DNA from: Actinokineospora fastidiosa
GTDB taxonomy: Bacteria > Actinomycetota > Actinomycetes > Mycobacteriales > Pseudonocardiaceae
Direction: 5' to 3'
NCBI RefSeq assembly: GCF_014648415.1
Contig: NZ_BMRB01000002.1
Span: 1,261,260 to 1,325,259 of the forward strand
Length of the DNA stretch: 64,000 nt
Shown: positions 53,993 to 61,306 of the stretch, piece by piece
How the letters are laid out: each line of letters starts with the position of its first letter
Position numbering within the stretch: the first letter of the stretch is position 1
Notes under the pieces: model-generated
Told to the model about the DNA's origin: nothing
Seen by the model: the letters and a program-made list of their open reading frames with translations, nothing else
Databases searched by the model: none
Made by a program: the position numbers and the translations under genes

Positions 53993-55288
53993 ATGATCGG
54001 GGTGGACGTGACAGACCAACAGGTGGATGTCCTGGCCATCGGCGCCGGGCCGGCGAATCTGGCCCTGGCGGTGGCCATCGAGGAATCCGGCGTCGATGGC
54101 CTCGCCGAGAACACGCTGGTGCTGGAGCAGTACCCGGACGCGAAGTGGCAGCGCAACCTGCTGCTGCCGTGGGCGCGCAGCCAGGTGTCCTTCCTCAAGG
54201 ACCTGGTGACGCTGCGCAACCCGCGCAGCCGGTTCTCGTTCCTGAGCTTCTTGCACGAGCGCGGGAAGCTCGACGAGTTCGTCAACCTGGGCACCTTCAA
54301 CCCGTACCGGTGGGAGCTGTCCGAGTACATGCAGTGGGTCGCGGAGTCCCTGGAGCGGGTGCGCGTGCGCTACGACGCCCGGGTCGAGCGGATCGAGCAC
54401 CGGCGCGGCCCGGACGGCGAGATCGAGGGCTGGACGGTGTCGCTGTCCAGCGGCGACGTCGTGCGCTGCCGGGACCTCGTCGTCGGCACCGGCCGCGACG
54501 CCCGGGTGCCGGACGTCTTCGCCGACCTGCCGAAGAACGTCGTCATCCACAGCACCCAGTACTGCTCGCGCATCACCGAGGTGCCCGCCGACCAGCCCGC
54601 CCGCGTGGTCGTGGTCGGCGGCGCGCAGAGCGCGGCGGAGATGTTCATGGCGGTGCACCAGGACCTGCCGCTGAGCGAGCCGACCCTGGTGCTGCGCTCG
54701 ATCGGCCTGCGCAACTACCAGACGAGCAAGTTCGTCAACGAGCTGTTCTACCCGTCCTTTGTGGACGAGTTCTACGACGCCTCCGCCGACACGCGGGCGC
54801 GCATCCTCGACGAGATGCACCTGACGAACTACGCGGGCCTGGCCCCGCCGTTCCTCGACGAGCTGTACTCGATGCTCTACCAGCAGCGCATGCTCGGCAG
54901 GCAGCGCTCGACGGTGCGGTCGATGACCGAGGTCGTCGCGGCCCGCACCGAGGGCGACGACGTGGTGCTCGACCTGCTCGACCACCGCTCCGGGACGGTC
55001 GAGCGGCTGCGCTGCGACCTCGTCCTGCTCGGCACCGGCTACGACCCCCGCATGCCGAGGATGGTGCGCGACCTCGCCGAGCGGGCCGGGCTGCCGGAGA
55101 TCTCGGTCAGCAGGCGCTACCGCGTGGACCTGGGCGACTCCGCCCGGGGCGCGATGTACCTGCAGGGCGTCAACGAGGCGACGCACGGCATCTCCGACTC
55201 GCTGATCAGCGTGCTGGCGCACCGGTCGCAGGATATCGTGACCGACCTGCTCGACCGCCGCGCGGTCGCCGGGGCGGTGAGCGGCTGA
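53993..55288 (+). CDS. Lysine/ornithine N-monooxygenase (SidA/IucD/PvdA family)
   Basis: 431 residues of the flavin N-hydroxylase family: FAD site VLAIGAGPANLALAVAIEES (about 14-33), the conserved QVSFLKDLVTLRNPRSRFSF (about 64-83), NADPH site VVVVGGAQSAAEMFMAVH and C-terminal LVLLGTGYDPRMPRM. It hydroxylates the side-chain amine of L-lysine or L-ornithine using NADPH and O2. The next genes are a cupin and a MetRS-like enzyme, so the hydroxylamine is probably used for N-N bond formation rather than a hydroxamate siderophore, as with Spb38 of s56-p1. The stop overlaps the cupin start (TGATG). The start may be ATG 53993 or GTG 54008. Confidence 0.92.
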   Translation: MIGVDVTDQQVDVLAIGAGPANLALAVAIEESGVDGLAENTLVLEQYPDAKWQRNLLLPWARSQVSFLKDLVTLRNPRSRFSFLSFLHERGKLDEFVNLGTFNPYRWELSEYMQWVAESLERVRVRYDARVERIEHRRGPDGEIEGWTVSLSSGDVVRCRDLVVGTGRDARVPDVFADLPKNVVIHSTQYCSRITEVPADQPARVVVVGGAQSAAEMFMAVHQDLPLSEPTLVLRSIGLRNYQTSKFVNELFYPSFVDEFYDASADTRARILDEMHLTNYAGLAPPFLDELYSMLYQQRMLGRQRSTVRSMTEVVAARTEGDDVVLDLLDHRSGTVERLRCDLVLLGTGYDPRMPRMVRDLAERAGLPEISVSRRYRVDLGDSARGAMYLQGVNEATHGISDSLISVLAHRSQDIVTDLLDRRAVAGAVSG

Positions 55289-55653
55289 TGCGCGTCCGCA
55301 AGCGGGACCGGGCGAACCTGAGCCCCGCCTACGGCATCGAGGGCGAGCGCCTGCTGCCGTGGGACGCGCTCGCCGCGCCGTTCGAGGGCGCGTGGTGCGT
55401 GGTGCGGCCGGGCGGGGAGTCGGTGGCCCACGAGCACCACGAGCACGAGATCTTCATCGCCCTGGCGGGCCGGGCGACCCTGGTGGTCGACGGCGACGCG
55501 CACGAGTTCGCCGCGGGCGACATCGCCCACCTGCCGCCGGGCTGCACCCACCGGGTCGTCAACGACTCGGCCGCCGAGTTCGAGTACTACGGCATCTGGT
55601 GGGACACCGCGATGTCCGAGCGCTTCATCACCAGCCAGGAGGCGGTGCGATGA
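55288..55653 (+). CDS. Zinc-type cupin, hydrazine-forming subunit
   Basis: 121 residues, a single cupin barrel. The metal cluster is EHHEHEIFIALAG (about residues 49-61) and the second motif LPPGCTHRVVNDS (about 83-95) supplies another histidine. In Spb40-type hydrazine synthetases a cupin domain like this is fused before a MetRS-like domain and rearranges the ester of N6-hydroxylysine with an amino acid into an N-N bond. Here it is a separate gene, overlapping the MetRS-like gene by ATGA and the monooxygenase by TGATG. It is the core of the cassette, by homology and context. Confidence 0.85.
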   Translation: MRVRKRDRANLSPAYGIEGERLLPWDALAAPFEGAWCVVRPGGESVAHEHHEHEIFIALAGRATLVVDGDAHEFAAGDIAHLPPGCTHRVVNDSAAEFEYYGIWWDTAMSERFITSQEAVR

Positions 55654-57251
55654 GCGAGAAGCTGATGGTCCTCTCCCCCGCCCCGACCGCCAACGGCGAC
55701 CTGCACCTCGGGCACATCGCGGGCCCGTTCCTGGCAGCGGACGTCTTCACCCGCTACGCCAGGGCGATGGGCCGGGAGGTCGTGCTGGGCACGGGCGCCC
55801 AGGACAGCCCCACCTACGTCGTCACCACCGCGGACCGCCTCGGCGTCGACCCGCGCGAGCTGGCCGAGCGCTCGACCAAGCAGATCGAGGCCACGCTGGA
55901 CGCGGTCGGCATCGCCTACGACGGGTTCACCCGCGGCGACGAGCGGTACGCCGACGTCGTGCTGGACTTCGTCGGCAGGCTGCACGCGACCGGGAAGCTC
56001 CGGCTCAAGCCGATGCCGTTCCCGTACTCGACGCGCACCGGCGAGTACCTGATGGACGGTTACGTCCGCGGCGGCTGCCCGGTGTGCCTGGCCGACGGGT
56101 GCGCGGGCGTCTGCGAGAGCTGCGGGCACCCGTGCGCCCCCGGCGAGCTGATCGACCCGCGCTCGACCGCGGACCCCGACGACCCGCTGGAGCTGCGCGA
56201 GGTCGAAGTGCTGGTCCTCCCGCTGGAGGAGCACCGCGCCGGGCTGCGCGCCTACTTCGAGCGGACGCGCCCGCGGCTGCGCCCGCACATGGCGCAGGCG
56301 ATCGCGGAGATGCTGGACCGGCCGCTGCCGGACTACCCGATGACCTACCCCACCCGGTGGGGCATCCGGGCGCCGTTCCCCGGCGTGGCGGGCCAGGTGG
56401 TCAACCCGAACGCCGAGGCGGGGCCGTGGCCGGTGGCCGCGGCCGCGCTGGCCGCCGAGGCCGGGGGCGCGGTGCTCGCGCGCGACGACGAGCCGTTCCG
56501 CGCCGACTCGGGATGGGGCGTGGTGCTGTTCCACGGCTTCGACAACACCTTCCCGTTCGCCATCGCGCTGGTGGCCATGCTGCTGGCCCACGAGGGCCGG
56601 TACGCGCTGCCGGAGTGGTTCGTCGCCAACGAGTTCTACGAGCTGGAGACGGAGAAGTTCTCCACCAGCCGGGGGCACGCGGTGTGGGGGTGCGACCTCG
56701 CGGCCGAGGCGCCGCGCGACCTGATCCGCTTCCACCTGGCGGTCACCAGCCCCGAGCACCAGCGCACCGACTTCAGCCGGGCGGTGATGGACCGGATCAC
56801 CACGAGCAGGCTGGTCGACCCGTGGAACCGGGTCGCTGCCAAGGCCGAGGCGTTCGCGGGCGCTGGCCCGCTGCCGGTGTCGGCCCGCTCGCGCGCGGCG
56901 GCGGCGCGGATGGGCGAGCGGTTCGCGGCCTGCTACGAGCTGCCCGCGTTCAGCCTGCACCGGGCCGCGGGCACGCTCACCGAGCACCTGGCCCGGCTCG
57001 ACCGGCGCCCGGTGTCGGCCGAGGACGCTGGCGACTTCTTCCACGAGGCCGAGGCGCTGCTGCGTTGCGCCGCGCCGATCCTGATCGACCTCGCCGAGCG
57101 GGCGGGCGTCGAGCCGGGGCTGCCCGACGGCGGCCCGGAGACGATCACCCCGAGGCCGCTGCCGCGGCTGAGCACGACGGTGACCGTCGCCGGTCTGCCC
57201 GACGGCGGCCGCGACAGCGCCACGCCGCGGCTGAGCACGGCGGTGGCCTGA
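55650..57251 (+). CDS. MetRS-like amino-acid-activating enzyme of hydrazine biosynthesis
   Basis: 533 residues. Class I tRNA-synthetase motifs remain: LSPAPTANGDLHLGHIAGPF (HIGH-like, about 8-25) and KFSTSRGHAVWG (KMSKS-like, about 335-346). A zinc knuckle CPVCLADGCAGVCESCGHPC lies at about 144-163. The anticodon-binding half is absent, so it is not a translation enzyme. Homologues in Spb40-type proteins activate glycine (or another amino acid) as adenylate and pass it to the hydroxylamine of N6-hydroxylysine. The C-terminus carries two copies of GLPDGGxxxxTPR...RLST. It overlaps the cupin gene by 4 nt. Confidence 0.88.
   Translation: MSEKLMVLSPAPTANGDLHLGHIAGPFLAADVFTRYARAMGREVVLGTGAQDSPTYVVTTADRLGVDPRELAERSTKQIEATLDAVGIAYDGFTRGDERYADVVLDFVGRLHATGKLRLKPMPFPYSTRTGEYLMDGYVRGGCPVCLADGCAGVCESCGHPCAPGELIDPRSTADPDDPLELREVEVLVLPLEEHRAGLRAYFERTRPRLRPHMAQAIAEMLDRPLPDYPMTYPTRWGIRAPFPGVAGQVVNPNAEAGPWPVAAAALAAEAGGAVLARDDEPFRADSGWGVVLFHGFDNTFPFAIALVAMLLAHEGRYALPEWFVANEFYELETEKFSTSRGHAVWGCDLAAEAPRDLIRFHLAVTSPEHQRTDFSRAVMDRITTSRLVDPWNRVAAKAEAFAGAGPLPVSARSRAAAARMGERFAACYELPAFSLHRAAGTLTEHLARLDRRPVSAEDAGDFFHEAEALLRCAAPILIDLAERAGVEPGLPDGGPETITPRPLPRLSTTVTVAGLPDGGRDSATPRLSTAVA
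57119..57251 (+). repeat. In-frame tandem duplication at the 3' end of the MetRS-like gene
   Basis: GCTGCCCGACGGCGGCC at about 57120-57136 recurs as TCTGCCCGACGGCGGCC at about 57194-57210. Each is followed by CGCGGCTGAGCACG (57164-57177 and 57226-57239). The copies encode similar short tails, so a segment of about 60-70 bp was duplicated at the end of the gene. Confidence 0.6.
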
Positions 57252-57252
57252 G

Positions 57253-58299
57253 GTGTACCGGCAGGTGTTGGTGGTGGGCGCGGGGGCGACCGGGCTGCTC
57301 ACGGCGATCCGGTGCGCCGCGGCGGGCCACCGGGTCACGGTGCTGGACCGGGGGCCGATCCCGAACCCCCGGTCGACGTCGTTCGACCAGCACCGGGCGA
57401 TCCGGGCGCTGGACCCGGACGACCCGGCGGCCACGGCGGTCGCGATGGCCGCCCACGAGCGGTGGCTCGCGCTGGAGGCGTTGCTGGGCGAGCGGTTCTA
57501 CCGGCGCGTCGGCGTGGTCACCGCGGTGTCGCCGGAGTCGGCGGCCCGGGCCCGCGCCATCGCCGCCGACACGGGCCTGCCGCTGTCGGTGGCGGACCCG
57601 GAGGCCTACGGGCCGGTCCGGTTCCCCGAGAGGACGGTACGGCTGCTGGAGCCGGACGCGGGCGTGTTGCTCGCCGACCGCGTCCTGCGCGCGGCCGTCC
57701 GCTGGCTGTCCCGGCACCCGCTGGTCAGCCTGCGGCCATGGCAGCCGGTGTCCGAAGTGGACTGCGACGCCCCGGCGGCGACCACGGCGCGCGGCGAGCG
57801 GATCGGGGCGGACGTGCTGCTGGTCGCCACCGGCCCGTGGTCGGGGGACCTGGTGGAGGTGCCGACGGTGCTGTACCGCCAGACCGTGGTCTACCTGCGC
57901 CCGCCGGAGGACCTGGCGCGGTGGTGGGAGAAGGCGCCCGGCATCGGCAGGGCGGGCCCGGACGGGCGGTCGTGGGTGATCCCGCCCGGCGGCGAGACGC
58001 TGCTCAAGATCAGCACGGCGGCCGCCTGCCGGGAGACCACCGTGCTCGACGACGACGATGACGAGCGCAGCTGGGCTGGCCTGGTGCTCAACGCGGGCGT
58101 GCTGGCCGAGCCCGCCCGCTACCCGGTGGTGTCCGCGCGGCGCTGCCACTACGCCGTCGACCCGCACACCGGGACCGGCGCGCTGACCCGGCTCGGCCCG
58201 GCGGCGTGGGCAAGGGCGGCCAGCGGCGGCGACGGGTTCCGCACCGCCCCGCTGGTCGCCGAGCAGATCGCCGACACGCTCACCGCCGTGCTCGCGTGA
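57253..58299 (+). CDS. FAD-dependent oxidoreductase (DAO family), hydrazine-releasing type
   Basis: 348 residues. The N-terminal dinucleotide motif VLVVGAGATGLLTAIRCAAA with GHRVTVLDRG is the DAO (glycine/D-amino-acid oxidase) fold, with a second strand ADVLLVATGPWSGDLVEVP and a C-terminal FAD loop. In s56-p1, Spb39 of this family oxidises the lysine-glycine hydrazine and frees hydrazinoacetic acid. The gene begins 1 nt after the MetRS-like stop, so the four genes from 53993 form one unit. The reaction is inferred by that parallel. Confidence 0.85.
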   Translation: MYRQVLVVGAGATGLLTAIRCAAAGHRVTVLDRGPIPNPRSTSFDQHRAIRALDPDDPAATAVAMAAHERWLALEALLGERFYRRVGVVTAVSPESAARARAIAADTGLPLSVADPEAYGPVRFPERTVRLLEPDAGVLLADRVLRAAVRWLSRHPLVSLRPWQPVSEVDCDAPAATTARGERIGADVLLVATGPWSGDLVEVPTVLYRQTVVYLRPPEDLARWWEKAPGIGRAGPDGRSWVIPPGGETLLKISTAAACRETTVLDDDDDERSWAGLVLNAGVLAEPARYPVVSARRCHYAVDPHTGTGALTRLGPAAWARAASGGDGFRTAPLVAEQIADTLTAVLA

Positions 58300-58325
58300 G
58301 ACCACCCGAAACGAGAGGAAGGCAG

Positions 58326-59618
58326 ATGGACAACCCGGCGCTGCTGGTCATCGGCAGCGGGCTCAAGCTCTACCGCGAGTACCTGGTCCGGTCCGCGTCG
58401 GCCAGGGCCCGGTCGCTCGGCCTCGACCTGGTGCTGATCAACAACCTGCACCCCACCTGGCAGCACGACTACTTCACCGAGATCACCGTGGCCAACATCT
58501 TCGACCACGACGTGCTGCGGGCGCAGGCGCGGGCCGCGGCGAAGCGCTGGTCGGTCGTCGGCGTGCTGTGCTGGGACGAGCCGCTGGTCATGCCCTCTGC
58601 CGAACTGGCGGCGGAGTTCGGCGTGCCCGGGCTGAGCCTGGCGGGCGTGCACGGCTGCCGGGACAAGAAGCGCACCCGGACCCGGCTCACCGAGGCGGGG
58701 CTGCCGCAGCCGGGCCACGCCATGGCGGCCACGCCGGAGGAGGCCCGCGCCGCCGCGGCCGCGATCGGGTACCCCGTGGTGGTCAAGCCGCGCGCGCTCG
58801 GCGCGAGCATGGGCGTGGTGCTCGCCGCCGACGAGTCCGGGCTGGACGCCGCGTTCCGGGTAGCGCACGAGGCCAGTCTCATCGGGGACGCGCCCTACCG
58901 GGGCGGCGCCATCGTGGAGGGGTACGCCGACGGGCCGGAGATCAGCATCGACGGCGCGGTGCACAAGGGCGAGTACCTGCCCATGTTCATCGCCCGCAAG
59001 CAGACCGGGCACGCGCCGTACTTCGAGGAGGTGGGCCACGTCGTCGACGGCGCCGACCCGCTGCTGAGCGACCCCGTCCTGCTCGACACCATCACCAGGG
59101 CGCACCGCGAACTGGGCGTGGAGAACGGGCTGACGCACACCGAGGTCCGGCTGACCGCGCGCGGCCCGGTCATCATCGAGGTCAACGGCAGGCTCGGCGG
59201 GGACCTCATCCCGTACCTCGGCAAGCTCGCCACCGGCATCGATCCGGGCGAGGTGCTGGTCGACGTCGCCGCGGGCAACCGGCCGGACGTCACGCCGACC
59301 CGCGCCGGGGTGGCGGGCATCCGGTTCGGCTACCCCGACACGGACTGCGTGGTGCGCGCGGTGCGGGTGCCGGAGTCCGGCCCCGGACTGGTCACCGCGG
59401 CGGCCATGGTCGACCCGGGCACGACGCTGCGGCTGCCGCCCGGCGGCTACATCGCCCGGCACTCGTTCGTCGTCTGCGCAGCGGAGGACACCGCGACCTG
59501 CGCGGAACGGCTCACCGCGGCCGCGGCCGCCGTCGAGGTCGACGCCGAGCCGGTCGCGCCGAAGCCCGAGGGCGCCGCCCTGGAGATGCCCGCCGGACTG
59601 CTGGACGCCGACGCATGA
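58326..59618 (+). CDS. ATP-grasp ligase 1
   Basis: 430 residues. The ATP-grasp fold is clear: IGYPVVVKPRALGASMGVVL (ATP lysine and glycine loop, about 154-173), GAIVEGYADGPEISIDGAV, and the metal-binding IIEVNGRLGGDLIPYL (about 281-296). It belongs to the carboxylate-amine ligase group that joins amino acids or acyl groups through acyl phosphates. GAGAGGAAGG precedes ATG 58326. It lies 26 bp after the DAO gene and overlaps the next small gene by ATGA. It probably couples the hydrazine acid or an amino acid to the growing product. Confidence 0.88.
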   Translation: MDNPALLVIGSGLKLYREYLVRSASARARSLGLDLVLINNLHPTWQHDYFTEITVANIFDHDVLRAQARAAAKRWSVVGVLCWDEPLVMPSAELAAEFGVPGLSLAGVHGCRDKKRTRTRLTEAGLPQPGHAMAATPEEARAAAAAIGYPVVVKPRALGASMGVVLAADESGLDAAFRVAHEASLIGDAPYRGGAIVEGYADGPEISIDGAVHKGEYLPMFIARKQTGHAPYFEEVGHVVDGADPLLSDPVLLDTITRAHRELGVENGLTHTEVRLTARGPVIIEVNGRLGGDLIPYLGKLATGIDPGEVLVDVAAGNRPDVTPTRAGVAGIRFGYPDTDCVVRAVRVPESGPGLVTAAAMVDPGTTLRLPPGGYIARHSFVVCAAEDTATCAERLTAAAAAVEVDAEPVAPKPEGAALEMPAGLLDADA

Positions 59619-59938
59619 TCGACTACGACGGCCGCCGGTTCCGCAAGGCGGGCGGGGGCGACGGCACCGAGGCGCGCTACCGCCAGGACGGCGACCTGGT
59701 CTGGGCCGACTTCACCGGCGGGGCGGTGCGCCGCGGCGCGGTGACCGGCCGGTGCGAGCCCGACGGCACGCTGCGGCTGGCATACACGATGGTGCTGGCG
59801 GGCGGGGAGATCATCTCCGGGCGCACGGTCAACACCCCTCGCCAGGACCCCGACGGCCGGATCGTGCTGCGCGAGGAATGGGAACGCTTCGGCGAGCACG
59901 CCGCGTCCGGCGTCTCCTACCTTGAGGAAGTGCGATGA
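59615..59938 (+). CDS. Small conserved protein (family often labelled N-acetylglutamate synthase)
   Basis: 107 residues. MIDYDGRRFRKAG at the N-terminus, GDLVWADFTGGAVRRGAVTG, LRLAYTMVLAGGEIISGRT and IVLREEWERFGEHAASG match a small beta-strand family that databases often call N-acetylglutamate synthase without evidence. It has no GNAT acetyl-CoA motif. It overlaps both neighbours by 4 nt (ATGA on each side), so it is translated with the ATP-grasp and BBE genes and may bind or cyclise the intermediate. Confidence 0.8.
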   Translation: MIDYDGRRFRKAGGGDGTEARYRQDGDLVWADFTGGAVRRGAVTGRCEPDGTLRLAYTMVLAGGEIISGRTVNTPRQDPDGRIVLREEWERFGEHAASGVSYLEEVR

Positions 59939-61290
59939 CCGACTTCTCCGGCCTCGGCGGGCTGGTCGACGGGCGGGTGCTGCTGCCCGGCGATCCCGGC
60001 TACACCGAGGGCAGCCAGCCGGTCAACCGGCGGTACGCGGGCGTGCGGCCCGCGGCCGTGCTCGCCGCGGCGTCGGCGGCCGACGTGGCAGCGGGCATCA
60101 CCTGGGCGCGGGAGAACGGCGTCCCGGTCGTGGCCCGAGGCGGCGGGCACAGCTACGCGGGCAACTCCGTCAACACCGGACTGGTGCTCGACCTGCGCGC
60201 CATCGACCGGGTGTCCGTCGACGCCGACACCGGGCTGGTGACCGTGGGCGGCGGCACCCGCATGGGCGCGCTCTACGCCGCGCTGCGGGCCCACGACCTG
60301 GCCGTCCCGCTCGGCAACTCCGACGACGTCGCCGTCGGCGGGCTCACCCTGGGCGGCGGGGTGGCCGCGGTGTCCCGGGCGTTCGGGCTCACGTGCGACT
60401 CGCTGGTGGAGACCGAGGTGGTGCTCGCCGACGGCTCGACCGTCACCTGCGACGAGAACCGCGCGGCCGACCTGTTCTGGGCCTGCCGGGGCGGGGGCGG
60501 CGGCAACTTCGGGGTGAACACGTCCTTCACCTTCCAGGCCCGGCCGACCCGGCCCGCCTCGACCTGCCTGGTGCTGTGGGACTGGGCGCACGCGCACGAG
60601 GTGGTCGTCGCGCTGCAGGAGGCCGTCCGGGCCGCGCCGGACGAGTTCGCCGCGCGCATCGGGGTGAGCCGGGCGCCGGGGTCGGAGCCCGTCGTGTCCG
60701 TCATCGGCCAGCACCTCGGCCCGGCCAGCGAGCTGCGCGAGTTCCTCGCGCCCGCGCTCGCGGTCGCGCGTCCGTCCAGGATGGACATCGCGGACCGCAC
60801 CTACTGGGAGGCCAAGGACTACCTGCGGCACGAGTCCGCGGGCGGCATGTTCGCGGTGCGCACCAGGTGCACGCCCAAACCGCTGTCCGACGCGGGCGTG
60901 ACCACGATGCTGTCCGCTGTGGACAAGTGGCCGGGCAGCGGGAACCCCGACGGCGGCGGTGTCGCGCTGTTCACCTGGGGCGGGGCGATCACGCGCGTCC
61001 CCGTCCACGCGACGGCGTTCCCGCACCGGGACACGCTGTTCCTGGTGTCCATGGACACGTCGTGGACGGCGGAGGACGGCCCCGGGGTCGAGCGCGACAA
61101 CCTGGCCTGGCTCGCCGCGCTGCACGAGGACATGGGCGAGCACGCCGGGGAGGGGTCCTACCTCAACTTCACCGACCCGGACCTGCCCGGCTGGCGCTCG
61201 GCCTACCACGGCCCCAACCACGACCGGCTGGTCGAGGTGAAGCGCCGCTACGACCCCGACCGCGTCTTCACCTTCGGCCAAGCCGTCTGA
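59935..61290 (+). CDS. BBE-like FAD-linked oxidase
   Basis: 451 residues of the berberine-bridge-enzyme group: the FAD domain with VVARGGGHSYAGNS (His likely covalently bound, about residue 73), AVGGLTLGGGVAAVSRAFGL, and the C-terminal BBE element NHDRLVEVKRRYDPDRVF. The second cysteinyl attachment is replaced (GNSDDVAVGG), so the cofactor is probably bound by histidine alone. It could oxidise a hydrazine to a hydrazone or azo group, or form a C=C bond. It overlaps the preceding gene by ATGA. Confidence 0.9.
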   Translation: MTDFSGLGGLVDGRVLLPGDPGYTEGSQPVNRRYAGVRPAAVLAAASAADVAAGITWARENGVPVVARGGGHSYAGNSVNTGLVLDLRAIDRVSVDADTGLVTVGGGTRMGALYAALRAHDLAVPLGNSDDVAVGGLTLGGGVAAVSRAFGLTCDSLVETEVVLADGSTVTCDENRAADLFWACRGGGGGNFGVNTSFTFQARPTRPASTCLVLWDWAHAHEVVVALQEAVRAAPDEFAARIGVSRAPGSEPVVSVIGQHLGPASELREFLAPALAVARPSRMDIADRTYWEAKDYLRHESAGGMFAVRTRCTPKPLSDAGVTTMLSAVDKWPGSGNPDGGGVALFTWGGAITRVPVHATAFPHRDTLFLVSMDTSWTAEDGPGVERDNLAWLAALHEDMGEHAGEGSYLNFTDPDLPGWRSAYHGPNHDRLVEVKRRYDPDRVFTFGQAV

Positions 61291-61306
61291 CCCCGTGGAG
61301 GACCGG

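Noticed and set aside
53993..55288. Hydroxamate siderophore cluster reading of the N-monooxygenase
   Set aside because: No acyl- or formyltransferase, NRPS or NIS synthetase and no siderophore uptake genes are present, while a cupin and a MetRS-like gene overlap it directly.
55650..57251. Second housekeeping methionyl-tRNA synthetase or mupirocin-type resistance copy
   Set aside because: The anticodon-binding domain is missing, the motifs are altered, and the gene overlaps a cupin in a biosynthetic operon.
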